In this document: one piece after another, positions 50,886 to 59,284 of the stretch
How positions within the stretch are numbered: position 1 is the stretch's first letter
How the letters are laid out: each line of letters starts with the position of its first letter
Assembly (NCBI GenBank): GCA_937872175.1
Contig: CALMPI010000020.1
Coordinates: forward strand, 62,001 to 126,000
DNA from: an uncultured Flavobacteriales bacterium
GTDB lineage: Bacteria > Bacteroidota > Bacteroidia > Flavobacteriales_F > PHOS-HE28
Direction: 5' to 3'
DNA length: 64,000 nucleotides
Program-made: the position numbers and the translations under genes
The notes under the pieces: model-generated
Database searches by the model: none
Told to the model about the DNA's origin: nothing
The model's input: the letters and a program-made list of their open reading frames with translations, nothing else

Positions 50886-52247
50886 ATGAGCTCCCCCCGC
50901 ACCGTCGCCTTCCACACCCTGGGCTGCAAGCTCAACTTCGCCGAGACGAGCACCCTGGCGCGCGGGCTGGAGGAGGCCGGGTACGCCCGGGTGCGGCCGG
51001 AGGAGCGGCCGGACGTGTTCGTGCTGAACACGTGCAGCGTGACGGAGAACGCCGACCGCGAATGCCGCCAGTGGGTCCGACGGTTCCAGCGGATCAATCC
51101 GGAGGCCTTCGTGGCCGTGGTGGGGTGTTACGCCCAATTGAAACCGGAGCACATCGCGGCCATTCCCGGGGTGGACCTGGTGCTGGGCGCCAACGAGAAG
51201 TTCGACCTGGCGGCCCACATCGAAGCCACGGCCGGCAAGCGTTCCGTTGGTCTGGCCGTCCATGGCCCCATCAAGGATGCGCGGTCCTTCCATCCGTCCT
51301 GGAACAGCGGGGACCGCACACGCACCTTCCTGAAGGTGCAGGATGGCTGCGACTACTTCTGCAGCTTCTGCACCATTCCCCTGGCGCGGGGCCGCAGCCG
51401 CAGTGGCACCATCGCGCAGACCGTGGCCCTGGCGGAACGGATCGCCGCAACGGGGGTGAAGGAGATCGTGCTCACGGGGGTGAACACCGGCGATTTCGGC
51501 CGTCAGCATGGCGAGGACCTGCTGGGGCTGATCGAGGCGCTGGACCGGGTGGAAGGCATCGAACGCTTCCGGATCAGCAGCATCGAGCCCAACCTGTGCC
51601 ACGACGGGATCATCGCGTTCGTGGCGGCCAGCAGGCGCTTCATGCCGCACTTCCACATGCCCCTGCAGAGCGGCAGCGACGCCATCCTCGAGCGCATGCG
51701 GCGCCGGTACGACACCGCGCTGTACGCCGACCGGGTGCGCACCATCAAACGGTCGATCCCCCATGCCTGCGTGGGTGCGGACGTGATCACCGGCACGCCC
51801 GGTGAGACGGAGGAGGAATACCTGAGGACCCACGCCTTCATCCGCAGCATCCCGGTGGACCACCTGCATGTGTTCACCTACAGCGAGCGCGCCAACACCA
51901 CCGCCGTGCGGATGGACGACTCCGTGCCCATGGCCGAGCGCCGCGATCGCACCAGGCAATTGCGCATCCTCTCCTCCAAGCTGCAACGTGCACACTACGA
52001 AAGGCACCTTGGAACGGTGCGTCCGGTGCTCTTCGAGCAGGGCGATGCCGGCGCGGACATGATCGAAGGCTACACGGACAACTACATCCGCGTGGCACTG
52101 CCATACGATGCCACCGTCGTCAACACCATCGCGGCGGTCCATTTGCAGCACATCAGCGGTGATGGGCACGCCACGGGTGCGGTGAACACGCACGCCGGAC
52201 CGGAGCGCACCAACTGGCCAACTGCCAGCTACCAACTGGCCATCTGA
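50886..52247 (+). CDS. mtaB: tRNA threonylcarbamoyladenosine methylthiotransferase
   Basis: The 453-residue radical-SAM enzyme adds methylthio to t6A37 of tRNA to make ms2t6A, stabilising codon-anticodon pairing. It has the N-terminal MTTase domain (TLGCKLNFAET, NTCSVTENADRECRQ, VVGCYAQ with its three cysteines), the radical-SAM cluster CDYFCSFC and the GTPGETEEEY segment. It lacks a long TRAM extension but the C-terminus fits MtaB length. I chose ATG 50886; the upstream codons are not family-like. It precedes lgt by 2 bp. Confidence 0.93.
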   Translation: MSSPRTVAFHTLGCKLNFAETSTLARGLEEAGYARVRPEERPDVFVLNTCSVTENADRECRQWVRRFQRINPEAFVAVVGCYAQLKPEHIAAIPGVDLVLGANEKFDLAAHIEATAGKRSVGLAVHGPIKDARSFHPSWNSGDRTRTFLKVQDGCDYFCSFCTIPLARGRSRSGTIAQTVALAERIAATGVKEIVLTGVNTGDFGRQHGEDLLGLIEALDRVEGIERFRISSIEPNLCHDGIIAFVAASRRFMPHFHMPLQSGSDAILERMRRRYDTALYADRVRTIKRSIPHACVGADVITGTPGETEEEYLRTHAFIRSIPVDHLHVFTYSERANTTAVRMDDSVPMAERRDRTRQLRILSSKLQRAHYERHLGTVRPVLFEQGDAGADMIEGYTDNYIRVALPYDATVVNTIAAVHLQHISGDGHATGAVNTHAGPERTNWPTASYQLAI

Positions 52248-52249
52248 TC

Positions 52250-53425
52250 ATGTACCCTACCCTGTATCACGCACTGCTGGACCTGACGGGGATCGACCTG
52301 CCGTTCCTGAAGTTCCTGAACAGCTTCGGGTTCTTCGTGGCGGTGGCCTTCGTGGTGGCCAACCGGCTGCTGACGGCCGAGCTGCGGCGCATGCAGGCGA
52401 ACGGGTCTCTGAAGCCCTCCACACGCACCATCACCATCGGCCTTCCGGCAAGCCCGGGCGAACTGGCCCTGCAGGCCTTGCTGGGCTTCGTTCTTGGCTG
52501 GAAAGGACTGTACCTGATGATGCACAGTGCGGAGGCCACGGCGGACACCAAGGCCTTTCTGTTCAGCGGAACGGGCAGCGTGGTGGGCGGCGTTCTGGGG
52601 GCCCTGGCCCTGGCGGGCCTGGTCTGGTGGGAGAAACGCAGGCAGCGGCTTGACAAGCCGCGTACGGAGACGGTCGTCATCGCACCGGCGGAGCACGCGG
52701 GTGCCATCACCATGACGGCGGCGTTGTGGGGCGTGATCGGGGCCAAGCTCTTCCACTGGCTGGAGAACCCTGACGAGCTGGCGGCCTTTCTCCGCGACCC
52801 CGGCGGTACGGACCTGTTCACCGGGCTCACCATGTATGGTGGGCTCATCATGGCCGGCGCGATGGTGATGCGCTACTTCAGGCGCCACGGCATGCCGGCC
52901 TTGGCCGGCGCGGACGCGGCCGCGCCTGGCGTCATGCTGGCCTACGCCATCGGCCGCATCGGCTGCCAGGTGAGCGGCGACGGCGACTGGGGCATCGTCA
53001 ACACCACCTTTCTGGGCCCGGGCCCGCGGTGGCTCTGGCAATACGACTACCCGAACAACGTCAACGGCATCGGCATCGCGCTCACGGACGGACGCCCGTG
53101 CTTCGAAGGCTACTGCACCGCCCTTCCGGAGACCGTGTTCCCCACGCCCCTGTACGAGACCCTGGCCTGCGCGCTGCTGTTCGCGGTGTTGTGGGCGTTG
53201 CGCACGCGGCTGCGTCCGATGGGCGCCATCTTCTTTCTCTTCCTCCTGCTGAACGGCCTGGAACGCTTCTGGATCGAGAAGATCCGGGTGAACGTGGTGC
53301 TCTTCGGCGACACCACGCAGGCCGAACTGATCGCCGTGCTGCTGATGCTCGCCGGGGCCGCGGGCCTGTGGATGGTGCACCGGAGGCCGAATCCTGCGAA
53401 CGATGGATCTTCAACAGCTCACTGA
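52250..53425 (+). CDS. lgt: prolipoprotein diacylglyceryl transferase
   Basis: The 391-residue polytopic enzyme adds diacylglycerol to the lipobox cysteine of prolipoproteins at the inner membrane. The signature YAIGRIGCQVSGDGDWG, equivalent to the GRxGN motif of Lgt, and the terminal LNGLERFWIEKIRVN are present. At least eight hydrophobic segments are visible. It is longer than E. coli Lgt (291), with a loop of about 50 residues after helix 2, as in other Bacteroidota. Starts 2 bp after mtaB and overlaps the next gene by 23 bp. Confidence 0.88.
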   Translation: MYPTLYHALLDLTGIDLPFLKFLNSFGFFVAVAFVVANRLLTAELRRMQANGSLKPSTRTITIGLPASPGELALQALLGFVLGWKGLYLMMHSAEATADTKAFLFSGTGSVVGGVLGALALAGLVWWEKRRQRLDKPRTETVVIAPAEHAGAITMTAALWGVIGAKLFHWLENPDELAAFLRDPGGTDLFTGLTMYGGLIMAGAMVMRYFRRHGMPALAGADAAAPGVMLAYAIGRIGCQVSGDGDWGIVNTTFLGPGPRWLWQYDYPNNVNGIGIALTDGRPCFEGYCTALPETVFPTPLYETLACALLFAVLWALRTRLRPMGAIFFLFLLLNGLERFWIEKIRVNVVLFGDTTQAELIAVLLMLAGAAGLWMVHRRPNPANDGSSTAH

Positions 53426-54200
53426 ACAGGTGGCGGCGCTCAGCGCCGAAGTGGCCGCCTTCATCCGCGATGAGGCGGGCAAGCTCACCGAGGCCGGTGT
53501 ATCCACCAAGAGCGCGAACAACCTGGTGACCCACGTGGACCACACCGCCGAGGACCGGCTGGTGGAGGCCTTGGAACGGCTGCTCCCCGAGGCGGGCTTC
53601 ATCGCCGAGGAGGGCAGCGGCGAGCAGCGTGAACGCTTCAACTGGGTGATCGACCCGCTGGACGGCACCACGAACTTCGTGCATGGGGTGCCGTGCTACT
53701 GCATCAGCATCGCCCTGGTCGACGGCACGGAGCCCCTGCTGGGCGTGGTGCACGAGGTGACACGCGACGAACGCTTCACGGCCTGGAAGAACGGGGGCGC
53801 CTGGTTGAACGGTCACCGGATCCGAGTAAGCGACCGCAAACTGCTGCAGGAAAGCCTGCTGGCCACGGGATTCCCGTATGATGATTTCGGCTACGAGGCG
53901 GAGTACATGGACCTGCTGCGCGAACTGATGCACCGCACCCGAGGCATCCGCCGGTTGGGCAGCGCCGCGGCCGACCTGGCGTACGTGGCCTGTGGGCGCT
54001 TCGAGGCCTTCTACGAGTACGGGCTCAACAGCTGGGACGTGGCGGCCGGCGTGCTGCTCGTGCGCGAGGCGGGCGGCCGCGTGAGCGGCTTCCTTCCCAG
54101 CAAGGACCCGGTGTTCGACGAGGAGATCGTGGCCAGCAACAGCGCCATCCACGACGAATTGCTGGAGGTGATCGAGCGGAACTGGCAGCGCCAGGATTAG
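53403..54200 (+). CDS. inositol monophosphatase family protein
   Basis: The 265-residue enzyme has the metal motifs EEGSG (first acidic pair), IDPLDGTTNF and WDVAAG of the IMPase/FBPase/SuhB family. It dephosphorylates inositol-phosphate-like or other sugar phosphates; the physiological substrate in Bacteroidota is not known. It has no signal peptide and is cytosolic. The start at 53403 overlaps lgt by 23 bp, and its TAG shares bases with the convergent symporter stop. Confidence 0.92.
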   Translation: MDLQQLTEQVAALSAEVAAFIRDEAGKLTEAGVSTKSANNLVTHVDHTAEDRLVEALERLLPEAGFIAEEGSGEQRERFNWVIDPLDGTTNFVHGVPCYCISIALVDGTEPLLGVVHEVTRDERFTAWKNGGAWLNGHRIRVSDRKLLQESLLATGFPYDDFGYEAEYMDLLRELMHRTRGIRRLGSAAADLAYVACGRFEAFYEYGLNSWDVAAGVLLVREAGGRVSGFLPSKDPVFDEEIVASNSAIHDELLEVIERNWQRQD

Positions 54201-55642
54201 GCCGGGGCCTTCCGGCTCAACAGGCCAAGCCCCACCATGGTCAGGCCCGCGACGACCAGCAGCACCTCGAAGCCCATCTTGTATCCGAAGAGCAGGGTCT
54301 CCGAGTGGGCACGGATGAAGTAGGTGATCACGGGCGCGGCGAGGCAGACCCAGGGCACCCAGCGCTCCTGCGGACGCCCCTTGAAGAAGAGGCCGTACGC
54401 GAAAAGCCCCAGCAGCGGGCCGTAGGTGAAGCCGGCGATGTCGAACAAGGTCTTGATCACCGTGGGCGTGGCCAGCCAGTGGAAGTACAGGATGCAGGCC
54501 ATGAAGAGCGCTGCCATGCCGAGGTGCACCCGCTGGCGCACCTGCTTCTGACGGGCCTCGTCCCAGCCCCTGTCGCGGATGCCGATGAGGTCGATGCAGG
54601 TGCTGGCCGTGAGCGCGGTGAGCGCCCCATCGGCGCTGGGGAACAGCGCGCTGATGAGACCGATGATGAAGAACAGGCCCAGCCATGCCGGGAAATGCTG
54701 CAGGGCCAGCGTGGGGAACACATCGTCGGACCGCTCGGGCAGTGCGATGCCGGCCTGGTCCGCGTGGAGGTAGAGCAGGGCGCCCAGGAGCAGGAACAGC
54801 AGGTTCACCCCGAGCAGGATCACACTGAACACCCGCATGTTCTTCTTGCTGCCTTCCACCGTGGCCACGCTCAGGTTCTTCTGCATCATCTCCTGGTCCA
54901 GACCGGTCATGGCGATGGTGATGAACATGCCCGCGAGGACCTGTTTGAGCAGGAAACTGTCGCTGCGCCAGTCCAGGTCCAGGATGCGCGACATGCCGCT
55001 GTCGGCCAGCATCGGCTTCCAGTTGACCATGCCCGGCATGGTGATGATGTAGCCGATGGTGCCCACCAGCGCGCCGAGCATGAAAAGCGTCTGCAGGGTG
55101 TCCGTCCACACAATGGTCTTCACCCCGCCCCTCAAGGTGTAGAGCACGATCATGGCCATCACCACGGCGGCGGTGAGCTCGAAGGGCACGCCCATGGCAT
55201 CGAGCACGAAGAGCTGCAGCACATTGAGCACCACGAAGATCCGGATGGTGGCCCCGGCCAGGCGGCTGAGGATGAAGAACGAGGCACCCGTGCGGTAGCT
55301 CGTCATGCCGAAGCGCTCGCGCAGGTAGCCATAGATGCTGGTGAGGCCCATGCGGTAGTACAGCGGCAGCAGCACGCCCGCCACGATCCAGTAGCCGATG
55401 GCGAAACCCACCACCAGCTGGAAATAGGTCCAGCCCTTGGCCTCCACGTACCCGGGCACGCTGATGAAGGTGACCCCGCTGAGGCTGGTGCCGATCATGC
55501 CGAAGGCCACCACGTACCAGAGGCTCTTGCGCTCACCGCTGTAGAACGCGTGCTCGCCCCCGCCCCGGCTGGTCCACCAGGCGATGCCGAGCAGGAGCAG
55601 GAAGTACGCCAGCACCAGGGACAGCAACCAGGCCGCGCTCAT
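54197..55642 (-). CDS. sodium:solute symporter (SSS family)
   Basis: The 481-residue transporter has about 13 membrane helices. The family core is recognisable in FGMIGTSLSGVTFISVPGYV near helix 2, RLAGATIRIFVVLNVL, SLLTALTAS-like FPSADGALTALTAST, and GPLLGLFAYGLFF. It uses the sodium gradient to import a solute such as an amino acid or sugar; which one is not decidable. I chose Met at 55642 because membrane segment 1 begins there; longer frames upstream are not hydrophobic. Converges on the IMPase gene. Confidence 0.9.
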   Translation of the reverse strand: MSAAWLLSLVLAYFLLLLGIAWWTSRGGGEHAFYSGERKSLWYVVAFGMIGTSLSGVTFISVPGYVEAKGWTYFQLVVGFAIGYWIVAGVLLPLYYRMGLTSIYGYLRERFGMTSYRTGASFFILSRLAGATIRIFVVLNVLQLFVLDAMGVPFELTAAVVMAMIVLYTLRGGVKTIVWTDTLQTLFMLGALVGTIGYIITMPGMVNWKPMLADSGMSRILDLDWRSDSFLLKQVLAGMFITIAMTGLDQEMMQKNLSVATVEGSKKNMRVFSVILLGVNLLFLLLGALLYLHADQAGIALPERSDDVFPTLALQHFPAWLGLFFIIGLISALFPSADGALTALTASTCIDLIGIRDRGWDEARQKQVRQRVHLGMAALFMACILYFHWLATPTVIKTLFDIAGFTYGPLLGLFAYGLFFKGRPQERWVPWVCLAAPVITYFIRAHSETLLFGYKMGFEVLLVVAGLTMVGLGLLSRKAPA

Positions 55643-55785
55643 GCCGCGAAGCAAGGTCCCGGGGGCAGCGGGCCGCATGGCGGCCGCACCCAGTTGTCCC
55701 CGTCCCTTTGTTGGCATCCGGTCACCCGGCCCCACGGCCACGCACCGCCGATCGGCATACCTTACTCACCTCAACCCACACACGC

Positions 55786-56631
55786 ATGCGCCGGAACGCC
55801 ACCCTTCTTCTCGTGCTTGGCCTGAGCGTGAACGCCGTGGCGCAATGCCCGGACAGCACGGCCATCGTTTTCAGCAGCGACTTCGAGTCGGGCGACGGGG
55901 GGCTCGTTGCGAGCGGATACCCCGACTGGGAGCATGGCCTCATCGGCACCCAACTGCTGGACAGCAGCTGCACCACCACGTTCAACAACACCATCGGTGC
56001 GCACAGCGGGCAGCTCGGCTGGGGTACGGTGCTGCGCGACTGCTACGCCAACAGCGGCGACACGAGCGTCCTCGCCCTCACGGTCGACCTCAGCGACCCG
56101 GCCTACACGGGGGCCGAACTGCGGTTCTGGCACTGGTGGGAGGTGTTCACCAACTTCGACTTCACCTTCATCCGGGTGAACGGGCAGCAGGTCTACCTGA
56201 ACAACAGCCAGCAGTTCAGCCAGGTGTGGCTGCAACAGACGATCGACCTGACGCCCTTCCTGGGCCTGAGCACGGTGGACGTCACCTTCCACCTCTTCGC
56301 CACCACGGTGGTGAACAAGGCCGGCTGGTACCTGGACGACATGGAGGTGACCGCCTGCCTGCCCTCCAGCAGCACGACCGCCATGGAGGAGCGGGATGGT
56401 GGGGGCCTGTGGGTATGGCCGAACCCCGCCGAGGGGCTGCTGCATGTGCGCAGCACAGCGCCCTCCGGACAAGGTTGGCGGCTGCTGGATGTCAGCGGGC
56501 GCGAGGTGCGGCATGGCGGCTTCAGCGGTGCGGGCACCTGGACCATTTCCACGGAAGGGCTCATCGGACCGCACGTGCTGGAGGTGAGGTCCGATGACCG
56601 GATCCGGCGCCACCGGGTGATCCTCCGTTGA
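55786..56631 (+). CDS. secreted protein with T9SS type A sorting domain
   Basis: The 281-residue protein has a signal peptide (MRRNATLLLVLGLSVNAVAQ). A choice-of-anchor/jellyroll-like domain follows (SDFESGDGGL at the N-terminus, then LRFWHWWEVFTNFDFTFIRVNG and WYLDDMEVTAC). It ends in a T9SS C-terminal domain (VWPNPAEGLLHVRS, LLDVSGREV, VLEVRSDDRIRRHRVIL), which targets cargo through the type IX secretion system to the cell surface. The binding target is unknown. No T9SS machinery gene is in the window. Confidence 0.82.
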   Translation: MRRNATLLLVLGLSVNAVAQCPDSTAIVFSSDFESGDGGLVASGYPDWEHGLIGTQLLDSSCTTTFNNTIGAHSGQLGWGTVLRDCYANSGDTSVLALTVDLSDPAYTGAELRFWHWWEVFTNFDFTFIRVNGQQVYLNNSQQFSQVWLQQTIDLTPFLGLSTVDVTFHLFATTVVNKAGWYLDDMEVTACLPSSSTTAMEERDGGGLWVWPNPAEGLLHVRSTAPSGQGWRLLDVSGREVRHGGFSGAGTWTISTEGLIGPHVLEVRSDDRIRRHRVILR

Positions 56632-56656
56632 GCGCGGAGCCCCGAGGCCGGCCCTT

Positions 56657-56664
56657 TACCTTTG
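56657..56664 (+). promoter_or_regulatory. -7 promoter box of recR
   Basis: TACCTTTG matches TAnnTTTG exactly and ends 5 nt before the GTG at 56670, which settles the start. Confidence 0.65.
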
Positions 56665-56669
56665 AGCGC

Positions 56670-57287
56670 GTGAGCCCATCGTCCGCTCTGCTGGAGAACG
56701 CCGTTGACCAATTGGCCACCCTTCCCGGCATCGGCCGGCGCACGGCCATGCGGATGGCGCTGGACCTGTTGCGCCGTGATGTCGCCGCCGTGCAGCGCTT
56801 CAGCGAGGCTGTGCGCCGCCTGCGCGAGGACGTGCGCTATTGCGGCGAGTGCTGCAACATCAGCGACCGGCCCGTCTGCGGCATCTGCGCATCGGCCGAC
56901 CGGGACCGGGGCCTGGTGTGCGTGGTGGAGGACATCCGCGATGTGGTGGCGATCGAGAACACGCATCAGTTCAAGGGCCTCTACCACGTGCTCGGCGGGG
57001 TGATCAGCCCCATGGACGGTGTGGGCCCCGACGACCTGCAGATCGCGCGGTTGCTGGATCGGGTCGACGGCGGCTCGGTGCGCGAGGTGGTGCTCGCCCT
57101 TGGGGCCACCCTGGAAGGCGACACCACCGGTTTCTACCTGAACCGACGCCTGCAGGAGCGCGGTGTATCAGTGAGCCAGATCGCCCGCGGGATCAGCGTG
57201 GGGGGCGACCTGGAGCATGTGGACGAACTCACCCTGGGCCGCAGCATCATGGACCGGAAACCATACGAGCAAGGGGTGAAGCGATAG
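56670..57287 (+). CDS. recR: recombination protein RecR
   Basis: The 205-residue protein acts with RecF and RecO to load RecA at gaps in damaged DNA. The helix-hairpin-helix LATLPGIGRRTAMRMAL, the zinc finger (cysteines of CGECCNISDRPVCGIC) and a Toprim domain (VVEDIRDVVAIE, PMDGVGPDDLQIARLLDRV) are all present in the usual order and length. The start is a GTG immediately after an exact promoter box. A GT2 gene follows after a repeat-bearing gap of 34 bp. Confidence 0.96.
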   Translation: MSPSSALLENAVDQLATLPGIGRRTAMRMALDLLRRDVAAVQRFSEAVRRLREDVRYCGECCNISDRPVCGICASADRDRGLVCVVEDIRDVVAIENTHQFKGLYHVLGGVISPMDGVGPDDLQIARLLDRVDGGSVREVVLALGATLEGDTTGFYLNRRLQERGVSVSQIARGISVGGDLEHVDELTLGRSIMDRKPYEQGVKR

Positions 57288-57289
57288 GG

Positions 57290-57324
57290 CATGTGCCATG
57301 GGCACATGTGCACATGTGCACATG
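57290..57324 (+). repeat. leader repeat, copy 2 (CCATGGGCACATG type)
   Basis: The block CCATGGGCACATGtGCACATG, with further GCACATG units, ends at the start codon of the GT2 gene; the ATG at 57322 is itself the last ATG of the repeat. It is near-identical to copy 1 at 11378-11415, in the same orientation relative to the downstream gene. Confidence 0.65.
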
Positions 57325-59238
57325 AAACTCTCCGTCATCATCGTCAACTACAATGTCCGGGCCTACCTGGAGCAGTGCCTGCGCGCGGTGTTCGCCGCGA
57401 TGGAGGGCGTGCCCGGGGAGGTGTTCGTGGTGGACAACCAGAGCACCGACGGCAGCGTGGAGATGGTGCGAGAGCGCTTCCCGCAGGTGCGCCTCCTTGC
57501 CAACACCGGGAACGTGGGCTTCAGCCGGGCCAACAACCAGGCCATCCGCGAGGCCAGGGGCGACCACATCCTGCTGCTGAACCCGGACACCATCGTGGGC
57601 GAGGATGTGTTCCGCACGGTGGTGGCCTACATGGATGCCGACCCCAAGGTGGGTGGCGTGGGTGTGAAGATGATCGATGGCACGGGACGATTCCTGCCCG
57701 AGAGCAAGCGCGGGCTGCCGACACCCGCGGTGGCCTTTTACAAGATCATCGGCCTGGCGCGGCTCTTCCCGAAGAGCAGCGTGTTCGGGCGCTACCATCT
57801 GGGGCATCTGCCGGAGGACCGTGCCGCCAGGATCGAGATCCTTTCCGGGGCCTGCATGTTCCTGCGCAAACGCACCCTCGACGAGGTCGGCCTGCTGGAC
57901 GAGAGCTTCTTCATGTACGGGGAGGACATCGACCTCAGCTACCGCATCACGCTGGGGGGCTACGAGAACCACTACGTCCCTCAGGCGCGCATCCTGCATT
58001 ACAAGGGCGAGAGCACCAAGAAGAGCAGCGTGAACTACGTCTTCGTGTTCTACAACGCCATGGCCATCTTCGCCCGCAAGCACTTCACGCGCAAGGGGCC
58101 TGACCTCTTCAGTGCCCTGATCCGCGGGGCCATCTATCTCAGCGCTGCGGGCGCCCTGCTCAGCCGCTTCTTCCACCGCGCGCTGCTGCCGCTGCTGGAC
58201 GCCCTGGCCCTGGCCGCATTGTTGCTGCTGGTGGGCCCGCACGTGGGCGTGGTGCAATGGGCCGATGGAGCCCCCCGCCACCTGCTCCCCTTCCTGTCCG
58301 CCGCCCTCACCTGCCTGGCCCTCTTCGGTGCGTACGACAGGCCGATCCGGCTCGGTCATGCCGTGAAGGGCGCCGCCGCCGCCACCCTGCTGATGGCCGC
58401 CTGGTGGAGCTGGCGCATGCAGGCCTGGCCGGGCAGCTGGGCCCTGCTCACCTGCCTGGGGCTGATGACCGGCACGGCCTTCGCCATCCGGGGCCTGCTG
58501 CACCTGCTGCGGGTGAAGGGATACGCGTTGCGACCGAGCCATCGGCTGCGCATCGCGGCCATCGGCTCCCCCGAGCGGGCCGGACAAGCGCTCGACCTGC
58601 TGTGGCAGACCCATTTCGGGCTTGGCCGCCAGTTGGTGGAACCGCCGGAGGTGCTGCAACGAGCGGACCGCACGGCCGAGCTGTGCCGCAGCCTTCGCGA
58701 CCAGCGCTACGACGAGGTGGTGCTCTGCGCCGGCGACCTGAGCTGGGCCGCGGTCATCGATGCGCTTGAACGGTTGCGCACCAGCGGGGCGGTCTTCAAG
58801 ATCGCGCAGCCGGACGGACAGGCGATCATCAGCCCCAACAGCATCGAGAGCCTGCAGGACCTGCTGGTGCTGGAGGCGCACGCGGTGAACAGCCCCGCCG
58901 CGCGGCGCACCAAACGCATCATGGACGTCACGGTAGCGGCACTCCTGGCGCTCACCCTTCCCATCAACCTGTGGTTCGTGCGCCAACGCCGGGGCTTCCT
59001 GGACAACCTGTGGCAGGTGCTGCTCGGCCGGCGCACCTGGGTGAGCTACCACCGCCAGCCGTCGCGCGCCCTCAAGCTGCCCCATCTGCGCCGCGGCGTC
59101 ATCGATCCGGTGCGCGCCCTGGGCCTGCCCGCCGACGGCCTCGTCGTGGACCGCCTCAACCTGATGTATGCCAAGGACTACCGCGTCTGGGACGACCTGC
59201 GGTACATCCGTCGGGGCTTCGCACTGATGGGCTCCTAG
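57322..59238 (+). CDS. family 2 glycosyltransferase fused to a degenerate sugar-transferase-like domain
   Basis: The 638-residue protein begins with a GT2 domain (VIIVNYNVRAYLEQCL, FVVDNQSTDGS, LLLNPDTIVGED, GEDIDLSYRI; about residues 1-260). Hydrophobic segments follow at about 275-400, then a Rossmann-like region (IAAIGSPERAGQALDLL), and a C-terminus with the ends of a bacterial sugar-transferase (WcaJ/PglC-like) domain: RTKRIMDVTVAALLAL at the start and a YAKDYRVWDDLRYI ending. The catalytic middle is missing or reduced. The likely role is polysaccharide assembly at the inner membrane. Start at 57322, preceded by the leader repeat. Confidence 0.75.
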   Translation: MKLSVIIVNYNVRAYLEQCLRAVFAAMEGVPGEVFVVDNQSTDGSVEMVRERFPQVRLLANTGNVGFSRANNQAIREARGDHILLLNPDTIVGEDVFRTVVAYMDADPKVGGVGVKMIDGTGRFLPESKRGLPTPAVAFYKIIGLARLFPKSSVFGRYHLGHLPEDRAARIEILSGACMFLRKRTLDEVGLLDESFFMYGEDIDLSYRITLGGYENHYVPQARILHYKGESTKKSSVNYVFVFYNAMAIFARKHFTRKGPDLFSALIRGAIYLSAAGALLSRFFHRALLPLLDALALAALLLLVGPHVGVVQWADGAPRHLLPFLSAALTCLALFGAYDRPIRLGHAVKGAAAATLLMAAWWSWRMQAWPGSWALLTCLGLMTGTAFAIRGLLHLLRVKGYALRPSHRLRIAAIGSPERAGQALDLLWQTHFGLGRQLVEPPEVLQRADRTAELCRSLRDQRYDEVVLCAGDLSWAAVIDALERLRTSGAVFKIAQPDGQAIISPNSIESLQDLLVLEAHAVNSPAARRTKRIMDVTVAALLALTLPINLWFVRQRRGFLDNLWQVLLGRRTWVSYHRQPSRALKLPHLRRGVIDPVRALGLPADGLVVDRLNLMYAKDYRVWDDLRYIRRGFALMGS

Positions 59239-59265
59239 GGCCCACGCACGTCGGTGTCCGGTGGT

Positions 59266-59273
59266 TACTTTTG
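59266..59273 (+). promoter_or_regulatory. -7 promoter box of the E2 gene
   Basis: TACTTTTG matches TAnnTTTG exactly and ends 11 nt before the ATG at 59285. Confidence 0.65.
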
Positions 59274-59284
59274 ACCCCGACGCG

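Noticed and set aside
57290..57324. CRISPR-like direct repeats
   Set aside because: Units are 8-bp GCACATGT-like repeats without spacers and only one block; no cas gene nearby.
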